From: an uncultured Ignavibacteria bacterium
GTDB taxonomy: Bacteria; Bacteroidota; Ignavibacteria; Tepidaquicellales; Tepidaquicellaceae
Assembly: GCA_937974175.1 (NCBI GenBank)
Contig: CALJIG010000105.1
Location: 1 to 62,624 of the forward strand
Reading direction: 5' to 3'
DNA: 62,624 nucleotides
Under the pieces are notes generated by a model, which was given only the letters and a program-made list of their open reading frames with translations, was not told the DNA's origin and did no database searches. Below, piece after piece: positions 34,426-42,474 of the stretch. Both the position numbers and the translations under genes were made by a program. Within the stretch, counting starts at the first letter, position 1; every line of letters begins with the position of its first letter.

Positions 34426-35349
34426 ATGACTGATAATAAAAAATATTTTATCGGAATAGATTCCGGTGGCACGAAATTTGAGATAGTAATTACTAATGCC
34501 CGAAAAAAGATTCTTTATAAAGCTAAGTATGCCGCTTGCCATTACTCCGTTTTTGGGGCAGAAAAAACTGCTGAAGTTCTAGGCGGCTATGTTATTGAAT
34601 CAATCAGAAAAAAAGGATTAAATTTTGAAAATTGCGCGGGAATATGTTTTGGAATTGCAGGGGCCAGGGAAGAATTCGACCGGAATAAACTCAAAAAACT
34701 ATTTAAGAACAGGCTTAAAGTCAAAAATATTACAGTTGTTACTGATGCCCAAAACGCGATTACGGGCGCTTTTGATGGAGGTGACGGAATTATACTGATT
34801 GCAGGAACAGGCTCGGTTTTGTACGGTAAACATAAAGGTAAGCTTAACAGAGTCGGCGGATGGGGAAGAATTTTAGGCGACCAGGGAAGCGGATTTATAA
34901 TGGGAAGAGAAGGACTTCGTGAAATTGTAAAAGAATATGATGAAAGGGGAGCAGGAAGAAAGGAAAGTATTCTGTCTAAATTAGTAAGTAAACGCTTTGG
35001 AATTACGTCTAAAAATATTGTCGATAAAGTATTTGCAAAAAATTTTGAAATACAGAGAGTTTTTGAATGCTTAGTTGAAGCAGCTGAAAAAAAAGATGCT
35101 GCAAGTATTAAAATTTTAAAACAGGGAGCCGATGACTTACTGGAAAACATTAAATTATATCTGAAGCTGGCTAAGATAAAAGGTAAAATTGAAATTGCTT
35201 TTATAGGCGGTGTAATAGAAAATGATAATTTATTATCAAGAACTTTAAGGAACGGAATAAAAAAGAATTTGAAGAATGTAGTTGTTGTGCCGAAGAAAAA
35301 TGAATCAACGATGGGAGCAATTCATATTGCGATGGGAGAGGCTAAGTGA
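34426..35349 (+). CDS. BadF/BadG/BcrA/BcrD-type ATPase, GlcNAc-kinase-like
   Basis: 307 aa actin-fold sugar-kinase-like protein. The phosphate-1 motif GIDSGGTKFEIVITN is at residues 9-23. The phosphate-2 region GDGIILIAGTGSVLYG and the adenosine-side motif IGGVIENDNLL follow, and GGWGRILGDQGSGFIMGREGL matches the N-acetylglucosamine kinase subfamily. It probably phosphorylates an amino sugar, for example from cell-wall recycling. Its last 4 bases overlap the guaA start (GTGA), so the two form an operon. A TAATTTTG box lies about 50 bases upstream. Confidence 0.87.
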   Translation: MTDNKKYFIGIDSGGTKFEIVITNARKKILYKAKYAACHYSVFGAEKTAEVLGGYVIESIRKKGLNFENCAGICFGIAGAREEFDRNKLKKLFKNRLKVKNITVVTDAQNAITGAFDGGDGIILIAGTGSVLYGKHKGKLNRVGGWGRILGDQGSGFIMGREGLREIVKEYDERGAGRKESILSKLVSKRFGITSKNIVDKVFAKNFEIQRVFECLVEAAEKKDAASIKILKQGADDLLENIKLYLKLAKIKGKIEIAFIGGVIENDNLLSRTLRNGIKKNLKNVVVVPKKNESTMGAIHIAMGEAK

Positions 35350-36908
35350 AAAAACTGGATATGATTCTGATACTGGATTTCGGTTCACAATTTACTCAGC
35401 TGATTGCAAGACGGCTGAGAGAAATGAAAGTTTATTGTGAAATCCATCCCTACAGTTTAGACGTTTTAAATTTTATAAAGGGAAACAAATTTAATTTAAA
35501 GGGAATTGTACTTTCCGGAGGACCGTCGAGTGTGCTTGATAAAAATGCTCCGAAAATAAGTGAAACTTTAGTCGGGTATTTTACGAATAATGAAATTCCT
35601 GTACTGGGTGTTTGCTATGGTATGCAATTGATAAGCTATCTTGAAGGCGGAAAAATTCATAAGAGCAAATACAGAGAGTACGGACACTCCCAAATAAATC
35701 TCGCAAAAAAATCTTCACTCTTTCAGAATGTAAAAAAAGATTCTGTAGTGTGGATGAGCCATGGTGATTCACTCGATAAGATTCCCAACGGATTTATAAT
35801 TACCTCTAAAAGCAGCAATGGAATTATAAGCAGCATTGAAAATGCAGAAAAAAATATCTACTGCGTCCAGTTTCATCCTGAAGTGCACCATACAGTTGAG
35901 GGAAAAAAAATATTAAAGAATTTTGCTTTTAGTATTTGCAGAGTAAAAAATAAGTTTACTGCAGGTTCATTTGTTGAAGATAAAATAGCAGAGATTAAAC
36001 AAATTGTTAAAGGTGATAACGTAATTTGCGCATTAAGCGGCGGAGTTGATTCTTCTGTAGCTGCGGTTTTAGTTAGCAAAGCAATTGGAAAACAGTTACA
36101 TTGTATACACATCGATAACGGACTAATGCGGAAAGATGAAAGCAAAAAAGTAGTTGAGCTTTTCGCAAAGAATTTTAAAATTAAAATTAAGTTAGTCGAT
36201 GCCTCTAAGTTATTCCTGCAAAGGCTGCACAACGTTAAAGACCCCGAGAAGAAAAGAAAAATCATAGGTAAAACATTCATTGATATATTCGAACAGGAAG
36301 CAAAAAAAATAAAAAATGCAAAGTACTTAGTTCAGGGGACTCTTTATCCGGATGTGATAGAATCTGTTTCATTTAAAGGGCCGTCTGCCGTGATAAAAAC
36401 ACATCACAACGTAGGTGGCTTACCGAAGAAAATGAATCTGAAATTGATTGAGCCGTTCAGAGAATTATTTAAAGATGAAGTAAGAGAGATAGGATTAAAA
36501 TTAGGACTGCCGGAATATTTTATAAACCGTCATCCTTTCCCCGGACCCGGATTAGCGATAAGAATATTAAGCGCAGTAAGCAAAGAGAAATTAAATTTAC
36601 TGAGAGACGTTGATGAAATTTATATGAAAGAGCTTCATGATAAAAATTTATACTCAAAAATATGGCAGGCATTTTCTGTATTAATGCCGGTTCAGACTGT
36701 AGGAGTGATGGGCGATGAAAGAAGTTATGAGAATGTAGTCGGGATAAGAGCAGTGACTTCATCCGATGGAATGACTGCTGATTTTTATCACTTTGAACAA
36801 AATTTTTTAAGACATTTATCTAACAGAATTATAAACGAAGTGAAAGGTGTGAACAGAGTTGTATACGATATCAGCACTAAACCCCCTGCAACAATAGAGT
36901 GGGAGTAA
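35346..36908 (+). CDS. guaA: GMP synthase (glutamine-hydrolysing)
   Basis: 520 aa, the usual length. GTG at 35346, with an alternative ATG at 35361 nearer the conserved ILDFGSQFTQLIARR. The glutaminase triad is visible: GVCYGMQ Cys and HPEVHH His/Glu. The PP-loop ALSGGVDSSVAA begins the ATP pyrophosphatase domain. The C-terminal dimerisation end is STKPPATIEWE. It converts XMP and glutamine to GMP. Overlaps the kinase gene by 4 bases. Confidence 0.96.
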   Translation: MKKLDMILILDFGSQFTQLIARRLREMKVYCEIHPYSLDVLNFIKGNKFNLKGIVLSGGPSSVLDKNAPKISETLVGYFTNNEIPVLGVCYGMQLISYLEGGKIHKSKYREYGHSQINLAKKSSLFQNVKKDSVVWMSHGDSLDKIPNGFIITSKSSNGIISSIENAEKNIYCVQFHPEVHHTVEGKKILKNFAFSICRVKNKFTAGSFVEDKIAEIKQIVKGDNVICALSGGVDSSVAAVLVSKAIGKQLHCIHIDNGLMRKDESKKVVELFAKNFKIKIKLVDASKLFLQRLHNVKDPEKKRKIIGKTFIDIFEQEAKKIKNAKYLVQGTLYPDVIESVSFKGPSAVIKTHHNVGGLPKKMNLKLIEPFRELFKDEVREIGLKLGLPEYFINRHPFPGPGLAIRILSAVSKEKLNLLRDVDEIYMKELHDKNLYSKIWQAFSVLMPVQTVGVMGDERSYENVVGIRAVTSSDGMTADFYHFEQNFLRHLSNRIINEVKGVNRVVYDISTKPPATIEWE

Positions 36909-36935
36909 AGAATTTTACTGCGGCGCTAAATAGGC

Positions 36936-36966
36936 TTGACATTTCACACTAATAGAATTAATTTTG
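36936..36966 (+). promoter_or_regulatory. Promoter TTGACA-N17-TAATTTTG
   Basis: TTGACA (36936-36941), 17-base spacer, TAATTTTG (36959-36966). A hairpin (ATTTTGT.GTAG / CTAC.ACAAAAT, 36961-36990) lies at the start of the 5' leader. Same architecture as at 40584 and 42052. Confidence 0.6.
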
Positions 36967-37120
36967 TTGTAGTTCAAGCTACGACAAAATAATAAGTCTT
37001 ATTTTGCAAAATAAATATTGAATGTTTTTAATATTAATATTTAATAAAAATTCTATTTTATCTATATTATAAAAAATACTAAAAAATTAATTTAATTCAT
37101 TAATTAAAACGAAAGCAGTA

Positions 37121-38143
37121 ATGGAATCAACACAAATCTATTCCGGAGAGTCATTGAGCGTTGAGGAGAGAATAAATTCACTCCAGAATTATGACAAGGA
37201 ACTGACTCAGATACGGGAGCACCTGATTGAAAAAAATATCACCAGGATAAAATCGGAGGGGAGCAAAGCGATTTTATCGGCAGCGATACCATCTTTCATT
37301 CTTTTAGTTTTGTCATTCTTTATTGACGTTGCAAACGTGCCTTTCCTTGGTAAGGTAGCAGTAAATTTTGCAAACTCTTTATTCCCGGGAACACAATTAT
37401 TGAATACCGGTGTAGAGCCATATCAGTTCTGGTGGCTTCCAATATTAATGTATGTAGTCTTTGTTATGACTGCAATACTTTGTAACATTGCCCTTAGAAA
37501 AGAAATCACAGAGAAGGGATTGACAGAAGGAAGTATATCAAGAATTATTGATAAATACTCCGGAACAGTTGATGCTTTCGCAACAGCTTTACCTCTTTTA
37601 GGAGCAGCTTTTCTATTGGTATCTATTAAAGAAGGTCCCACAATTTTCTTAGGTTTCTCAGTTCCTTTCGAAATTAAATCCATTCTTATACTTGCTATCG
37701 GAAAATTGTTTGAATCTGTATTCGATGCTCAGGCAGTAAAATACAATGAGATTCAGGATGAGATAAAACAAGTTCAGACTGAATATTATTATGAAAAAGA
37801 AGAGAGATTACAAAGATCAATTTTAGCAGAGCTTACAAGAGCAAAGGCTCCTGAAGCCGCCGCAGTTCAACAGCTGAAAGGCTTTGATATGAAGAAAGAA
37901 GACGTTGAACAAATTTACAAAGTTATGGAAATCACCAATAAGATTTCTGAAACTTTCGCAAAGAACATGGCTACACTTGATGCAATATTAAAAGACCTTG
38001 GCAATTCAAAATTAACAGATGAAAAAGTACTGAACCAGCTGCAATCAACAGCTCAGTATTTAAATGAAACAATAAAAGGAATTAAAGATACAAATGCGTT
38101 AAAGGGATTGGATAATTTAGTCTATCTCGCAGGTAAGAGATAA
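37121..38143 (+). CDS. Polytopic membrane protein with MotA/TolQ/GldL-like pore helices
   Basis: 340 aa. A cytoplasmic head (~1-50) is followed by hydrophobic helices at ~54-76, ~104-124, ~152-170 and ~178-198. The third segment, SGTVDAFATALPLLGAAFLLVSI, resembles the PLLGLLGTV pore helix of MotA/TolQ/ExbB. The C-terminal third is a long coiled-coil-like cytoplasmic region (EIQDEIKQVQTEYYYEKEERLQ, then KISETFAKNMATLDAILKDLG), reminiscent of GldL tails. Next gene encodes a GldM-like protein 31 bases on. I infer a proton-channel subunit of a trans-envelope motor; sequence similarity is weak. Confidence 0.55.
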   Translation: MESTQIYSGESLSVEERINSLQNYDKELTQIREHLIEKNITRIKSEGSKAILSAAIPSFILLVLSFFIDVANVPFLGKVAVNFANSLFPGTQLLNTGVEPYQFWWLPILMYVVFVMTAILCNIALRKEITEKGLTEGSISRIIDKYSGTVDAFATALPLLGAAFLLVSIKEGPTIFLGFSVPFEIKSILILAIGKLFESVFDAQAVKYNEIQDEIKQVQTEYYYEKEERLQRSILAELTRAKAPEAAAVQQLKGFDMKKEDVEQIYKVMEITNKISETFAKNMATLDAILKDLGNSKLTDEKVLNQLQSTAQYLNETIKGIKDTNALKGLDNLVYLAGKR

Positions 38144-38174
38144 TCTTTTAAAACAAACACAAAATTATTTTAAA

Positions 38175-39104
38175 ATGGCAGAGCGCAAAAAAAATAGAGA
38201 CGTTAAGTTCATCATCTATCAGGTGCTTTATATATTTGTAATTTGTGTCATTGCTCTTAAAGGAGCTAATCTCGACCTTACGGAAGTAATCAATAAAGAT
38301 AAAGTTGTAGAAAAATCTTATGCAGATTCTTTGAAGGCTTATCTTGATTCTTTAATTGCACTAGGTTTAGTTCCTAAAATAGAATTTGACACAACAAATG
38401 TAAGCAAGATAGACCCGACCTTGATAGCACAGCTGCAGCAAAGAATACAAGTGATGCAGACACAGGTGCAGGTTTCTTCGGTCAACACAAATACCTCGAC
38501 AATCACTCAGCAAAATCCTTTGGTAGAACAACAAAAACTACCTGATGTGCAGAAGAAAGATCCGGGTGAAATGCAGGAAATCCGAATTGGTAATATAATA
38601 TTAACACAATACACTCAGAATACTTTAAATAACCCATATGATACACCTCTTGAAATAGTGGGCATTACTACAATACCGCCAAAGAGTACAAAGTCATTTG
38701 AAACCGGCGGACAAAGCTCAGTAACTATTAAAGTTGGAAGTTCTACAAAAACTGTTGAATTAAAAGGTAACGAGAAGCCTAAGATTTCTATCTCCAAAGT
38801 TACAAACATGGGAGAAGGGGTTTCAGTAAGAACATTACAAAGCGTAACAGGGTTCAGAGTTACAATTAACGATGATTTCCCCGGGCAGCTTGATGTAAAA
38901 TTCAACGGTCCTATTGAAGTGAAGAATGCCGGACAAAATACATACGACATAACAATGAAGGCATTCGGAAGCCAGTCAGCTTTTGACAACTTTTCATCGG
39001 GAAAAGATTCACCATATTCAGTCGGTTTTACGGTAACTGTAAAAGATAAGATTAAAGGTGAGACTGTTACAGGTCAGCAAAGCTTTACCTTCGGAGATTG
39101 GTAA
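38175..39104 (+). CDS. GldM/PorM-like single-pass envelope protein
   Basis: 309 aa. The basic cytoplasmic head MAERKKNRD is followed by one span at ~12-30 (FIIYQVLYIFVICVIALKGA) and then an entirely periplasmic body. Residues ~95-130 are Gln/Thr-rich. Residues ~205-309 form beta-sandwich-like repeats (ISISKVTNMGEGVSVRTLQSVTG, FRVTINDDFPG, YDITMKAFGSQ). The topology and the immediate downstream position match GldM/PorM after GldL/PorL, but it is shorter than typical GldM (~500 aa). ExbD-like single-pass partners are the alternative. Same operon as the previous gene. Confidence 0.5.
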   Translation: MAERKKNRDVKFIIYQVLYIFVICVIALKGANLDLTEVINKDKVVEKSYADSLKAYLDSLIALGLVPKIEFDTTNVSKIDPTLIAQLQQRIQVMQTQVQVSSVNTNTSTITQQNPLVEQQKLPDVQKKDPGEMQEIRIGNIILTQYTQNTLNNPYDTPLEIVGITTIPPKSTKSFETGGQSSVTIKVGSSTKTVELKGNEKPKISISKVTNMGEGVSVRTLQSVTGFRVTINDDFPGQLDVKFNGPIEVKNAGQNTYDITMKAFGSQSAFDNFSSGKDSPYSVGFTVTVKDKIKGETVTGQQSFTFGDW

Positions 39105-39119
39105 GATTATAACTATAAA

Positions 39120-39158
39120 GGATTCCGTTTTCGACGAGAAACGGAATCCGATATTTTC
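39120..39158 (+). terminator. Hairpin terminator
   Basis: GGATTCCGTTT (39120-39130) / AAACGGAATCC (39139-39149), followed by GATATTTTCC. The T-tract is moderate. Confidence 0.55.
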
Positions 39159-39198
39159 CCCGATGTAACTTAAATTTTATACAAACAAAATTAAAATT

Positions 39199-40449
39199 AT
39201 GAAACAAAACTTTATGGTAAAATTATTCTTACTGATTTTTGGATTAATGGTGTTTTCGTTCGTGGGCTTACAGAGCGTTAACGCTCAGGAAGAGGCTTCA
39301 GATAATCCTGCTACATGGAAATATTTCAGAATTCTTGCAAGAGCACAGGACGATAGCGTATTTATAAAAGTTCAGGATCAGATGGGTATCAGCCCGCTTC
39401 TGGAATCATATAACTTAATAGTTAACGTGATGGATCCTAATCCGAACAACCAATACGTTGTAATCGGTGATGAAACAGATCCTTCAGCTGTCCGTGCTTC
39501 ATGGTCACAGCTTACTCCTGACGTTCAAGGTAAGCTTTTAGGCTGGACAGGAAGCAATAAAGAAAACTTAAATCAGAAAAGACTGAACTACGGTTCTGTA
39601 TTTCTTGATGTTTTCAAAAGCATAAAAGTTAAAGATGTAATATCTCCGCCAAGAAGAGCAAGAGATATCAGAGGTACCACAGCATATATCAATCCTTACT
39701 TCCAGTTCTTTGGCGGTGACCCTGTAGGTCTTCCACTTAAAGGTTCATTAGGATTTTCATTCGGTACAGGTACACCTTACTCATTCCCGTTAGAAACCGA
39801 TTTAGTGGGAGCTCAGTTCCATATACTTGGTGCATGGGTTGGAGTTAATTCAAGAATTAAAGAATTAACAACAAGAGCAAAAGAAAATGATGCCGGTTCA
39901 GGACTTAGCGGAAACAGTTACAACAATATTTATGCTCCGAATCTTATGCTTAACTTAGGATACCACATTCCGTTCGGTAACTTCTTTGAAATTGGATATC
40001 ATACAACAATTGATACCGGAACGCCTGACCTTCCTAAAAATTATAAAAACGAAGTTACAGGTGAAATAATGCCTAACAACGTTTTATTAGGTAGCTACTT
40101 TGATTTTATGTTCTCATATCCGTTCAGAACTTTTGGTTCAACAAGAGCAAAAGTTTACGCCGGTAAATATTTAGGTGAAACACACATCGGATTTGTTGGT
40201 CGTGAAATGAGAGCAGCGGGTTCAGTATTTGATACAAGAATCGATGCTACACTTGCAGGATTAAGAAACTTCCAGATTTCTATGGATATTATGATATCTC
40301 AGATTGGTGAAGGTTTTGCGCTCAGCTCATTTGCAATAGGACCTTCGATACGTTTATCGAAGCTTACTGATGATAGTTTCGGAGTTCTGACTGTAGCAGC
40401 GAACGTCAGGTTCAAGCTTGGTGATTTCTTTGATGAAGTAAATAAATAA
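39199..40449 (+). CDS. Exported protein, probably outer-membrane beta-barrel
   Basis: 416 aa with a signal peptide (LFLLIFGLMVFSFVGLQSVNAQ). Residues ~30-140 are a soluble region (WKYFRILARAQDDSVFIKVQDQMGISPLLES). From ~165 on, alternating amphipathic strands ending in aromatic residues (YINPYFQFFGG, GSLGFSFGTG, NLMLNLGYHIPFG, FDFMFSYPF) suggest a 12-16-stranded barrel finishing with VAANVRFKLGDFF. I do not recognise the family. Placed between the motor-like pair and the lipoprotein/LysM cassettes, it could be the outer-membrane partner. Confidence 0.6.
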   Translation: MKQNFMVKLFLLIFGLMVFSFVGLQSVNAQEEASDNPATWKYFRILARAQDDSVFIKVQDQMGISPLLESYNLIVNVMDPNPNNQYVVIGDETDPSAVRASWSQLTPDVQGKLLGWTGSNKENLNQKRLNYGSVFLDVFKSIKVKDVISPPRRARDIRGTTAYINPYFQFFGGDPVGLPLKGSLGFSFGTGTPYSFPLETDLVGAQFHILGAWVGVNSRIKELTTRAKENDAGSGLSGNSYNNIYAPNLMLNLGYHIPFGNFFEIGYHTTIDTGTPDLPKNYKNEVTGEIMPNNVLLGSYFDFMFSYPFRTFGSTRAKVYAGKYLGETHIGFVGREMRAAGSVFDTRIDATLAGLRNFQISMDIMISQIGEGFALSSFAIGPSIRLSKLTDDSFGVLTVAANVRFKLGDFFDEVNK

Positions 40450-40467
40450 ACTAATAATTATATTTAT

Positions 40468-40497
40468 AAAAAAGCCGGTCTTTCCGGCTTTTTTTAT
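40468..40497 (+). terminator. Rho-independent terminator
   Basis: AAAGCCGG (40471-40478) / CCGGCTTT (40484-40491), 5-base loop, T7. Confidence 0.85.
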
Positions 40498-40583
40498 TTC
40501 TGTTCAGATGTTCATCTTAATAGAGAAATAAAAGTTATAGTTATAAAAATCATTGAATATTGGTGATTTTTAAAGAAACTGAC

Positions 40584-40613
40584 TTGACATCTCATTTATA
40601 TTAAGGTATTTTG
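40584..40613 (+). promoter_or_regulatory. Promoter TTGACA-N17-TATTTTG for cassette 1
   Basis: TTGACA (40584-40589), 17-base spacer, TATTTTG (40607-40613). It precedes the first lipoprotein/LysM cassette. Confidence 0.6.
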
Positions 40614-40651
40614 AAAAAAATTTTAACTTAAAATCGGAGGATTTTTCAAAT

Positions 40652-40918
40652 ATGCTCAAAATTAAAAGTTTGATTTTTACTCTTTTAGCTTTTTTAATTT
40701 TGTCCACTTCAGCAGTTCTCACAGGATGCAGTTCATGTCCGACAGATGAGCAATTAGCCGAACTGGAAACATTAAAGGCAGAGGTATCTCAAATGATGTC
40801 TACCAATTCTGGTTTAGACGGTCAGATCAGCCAGTTACAAAGCGATATAAGTTCAATTGACAATTCAATGTCAAAGCTGCAGTCAGATTTCGATGCTGCA
40901 CGCAAAAGATGTCCTTAA
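40652..40918 (+). CDS. Small coiled-coil lipoprotein (cassette 1)
   Basis: 88 aa with a strong GGAGG site (40637-40641). Lipobox L-T-G-C at residues ~23-26 (SAVLTGCSSC) gives a lipidated Cys, followed by a ~60-residue coiled coil (ELETLKAEVSQMMSTNSGLDGQISQLQSDISSIDNSMSKLQSDF) and a C-terminal ARKRCP. Overall it resembles Lpp-type lipoproteins. Its paralogue at 42141 has the same length and the same KKRCP/RKRCP end. Followed 50 bases later by a LysM protein gene. Probably outer-membrane lipoprotein. Confidence 0.8.
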   Translation: MLKIKSLIFTLLAFLILSTSAVLTGCSSCPTDEQLAELETLKAEVSQMMSTNSGLDGQISQLQSDISSIDNSMSKLQSDFDAARKRCP

Positions 40919-40968
40919 ATCATTTTTATAACTTATTAAATTAAAAAGTTCAGGAGTTTAAATTCAAC

Positions 40969-41901
40969 ATGAAATCAAACAAACTATTTTTAGCAATTTT
41001 AATTTTATCTTTAATTGCTTTCTTTAAAGCTCCCGTTTCTGTGCATGCGCAGGATGACGGCGAATGCTGTGATGAGATGGACGATGCTTGCGGAACTTAC
41101 ATGAGTGAGTGGGCAAGATATTCAAAGATGAAAGATTCTTTGAATGCAGTCATAGCATCCAAGCAGGCAAGCCTTGATGGTTTAACTGCTCAAAAAAATC
41201 AAAAGCAATCTGCTTATGATAAGTTAAAAGGTGACTTCAACAGCTGGGTTGGTGAAGATATCGACGCATTCAGAAAAAGATTCGCCGATGTTGAAAGCCA
41301 AATCAATTCAAGAACAGGAAACTGTGAAGACGCAAAGAAAAAACTTGATGCAATAACTGCATCAAAAGGCAGATGTCTCAATGAATTCTGGGACAGATAC
41401 AATGCAATGGTTAAGAAATATGCCGACTGGTGTTTAGGCGGAACTGTTGCTAAAAAATGTGATAAAGACTACACAGTTGTTAAAGGTGATTGTTTATGGA
41501 AAATTGCCGGCAAGAGTTCAATCTACGGAAATCCAAGATTGTGGCCAAAGATCTGGGATGCTAATAAAAATGGCATAGTCTCAGGTACACCGTCAACAAT
41601 TCCGAATCCGAACTTAATCTATCCGGGACAAGTATTGTGCATTCCATCTATGACAGATGCTGAAAAGCAAATGATGCTCAATAAGTCCAAAGGAACGATG
41701 AAAAAAAGAAAGAGCAAAAGCAAAGGTGATGCTACATTTGACAATACTAAAAAAGATACAAAGAAAGATGCATCAGATATAAAGAAAGATGAGAAAAAAG
41801 ACGTGAAGAAAGATGAAAAGAAAGACGTCAAAAAAGATGCGCCTAAAGAAACAAAAAAAGACGCACCTAAAGATGTAAAGAAAGAAGAAAAAAAGAAATA
41901 A
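40969..41901 (+). CDS. LysM-domain periplasmic protein with Lys/Asp-rich tail (cassette 1)
   Basis: 310 aa with a signal peptide (AILILSLIAFFKAPVSVHAQ). Residues ~45-160 form a helical/coiled-coil stretch (SLNAVIASKQASLDGLTAQKNQKQSAYDKL). A LysM-type domain spans ~165-227 (DYTVVKGDCLWKIAGKSSIYGN, then NPNLIYPGQVLCIPSM), which binds N-acetylglucosamine glycans such as peptidoglycan. The last ~80 residues are a degenerate KKDEKKDVKKD-type repeat, highly charged and probably disordered. Cys-rich N-terminal part (ECCDEMDDACG). Paralogue at 42475. Confidence 0.85.
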   Translation: MKSNKLFLAILILSLIAFFKAPVSVHAQDDGECCDEMDDACGTYMSEWARYSKMKDSLNAVIASKQASLDGLTAQKNQKQSAYDKLKGDFNSWVGEDIDAFRKRFADVESQINSRTGNCEDAKKKLDAITASKGRCLNEFWDRYNAMVKKYADWCLGGTVAKKCDKDYTVVKGDCLWKIAGKSSIYGNPRLWPKIWDANKNGIVSGTPSTIPNPNLIYPGQVLCIPSMTDAEKQMMLNKSKGTMKKRKSKSKGDATFDNTKKDTKKDASDIKKDEKKDVKKDEKKDVKKDAPKETKKDAPKDVKKEEKKK

Positions 41902-41924
41902 ATAGTTAATATATTGAGACTATA

Positions 41925-41958
41925 AAAAAGCCCGGTTGAGCAATCTTCCGGGCTTTTT
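41925..41958 (+). terminator. Terminator of cassette 1
   Basis: AAAAAGCCCGG / CCGGGCTTTTT perfect 11-bp stem, then GTTTTTTG. Confidence 0.9.
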
Positions 41959-42051
41959 GTTTTTTGTGGCATTTTTTATACAGACATGATATTCCTGCAA
42001 AACAAATGCAAAACTAAAGATTTTACTGTCTACTTTTTGAGAATTCTTGAC

Positions 42052-42082
42052 TTGACACTGTGTATTAACCAATGTATATTTG
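42052..42082 (+). promoter_or_regulatory. Promoter TTGACA-N17-TATATTTG for cassette 2
   Basis: TTGACA (42052-42057), 17-base spacer, TATATTTG (42075-42082), full match to TAnnTTTG. It precedes the second cassette. Confidence 0.7.
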
Positions 42083-42140
42083 TAAGCGAATTAACTTATT
42101 TTTTAACAGCCAAAATCCAATTACAGGAGGAATTTTAAAA

Positions 42141-42407
42141 ATGGCAAAAACAAAAAATCTTTTGTTTGTTCTATTGGCAGCCTTAATGATGACTGGTTCA
42201 GTCGTTATCACAGGTTGTAGCTCAGGACCAAGCGAAGAGCAAATGCAACAGCTCAATGATTTAAAAGCTGAAGTAGAATCTCTATCTTCACAAGTCAGTT
42301 CTAAAAATGATGAGAAATCATCCTTACAAAGACAAATTGCTGACAAAGACTCTAAAATAAAACAGTACATGAATGACATGGACGCTGTTAAAAAGAGATG
42401 TCCGTAA
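42141..42407 (+). CDS. Small coiled-coil lipoprotein (cassette 2)
   Basis: 88 aa. The frame is open from 42072 but the AGGAGG site at 42125-42130 selects the ATG at 42141 (MAKTKNLLFVLLAALMMTG). Lipobox ITGC at ~22-25, followed by a coiled coil (EEQMQQLNDLKAEVESLSSQVSSKNDEKSSLQRQIADKDSKI) and an end KKRCP. Equal in length and layout to the 40652 lipoprotein, so the cassettes arose by tandem duplication. Confidence 0.82.
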   Translation: MAKTKNLLFVLLAALMMTGSVVITGCSSGPSEEQMQQLNDLKAEVESLSSQVSSKNDEKSSLQRQIADKDSKIKQYMNDMDAVKKRCP

Positions 42408-42474
42408 TTAAAACAGTTTTAAAAATTATTTTTACACAAAATTTTAAAAATTTTATCAAAGGAGATATTCAAAA

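Noticed and set aside
41619..41972. 117-codon minus-strand frame rich in Ser/Phe
   Set aside because: It is the antisense of the Lys/Asp-rich tail of the LysM gene, so its composition is a by-product.
42072..42140. Upstream ATG for the second lipoprotein
   Set aside because: The AGGAGG site selects 42141 and makes both lipoproteins 88 aa.
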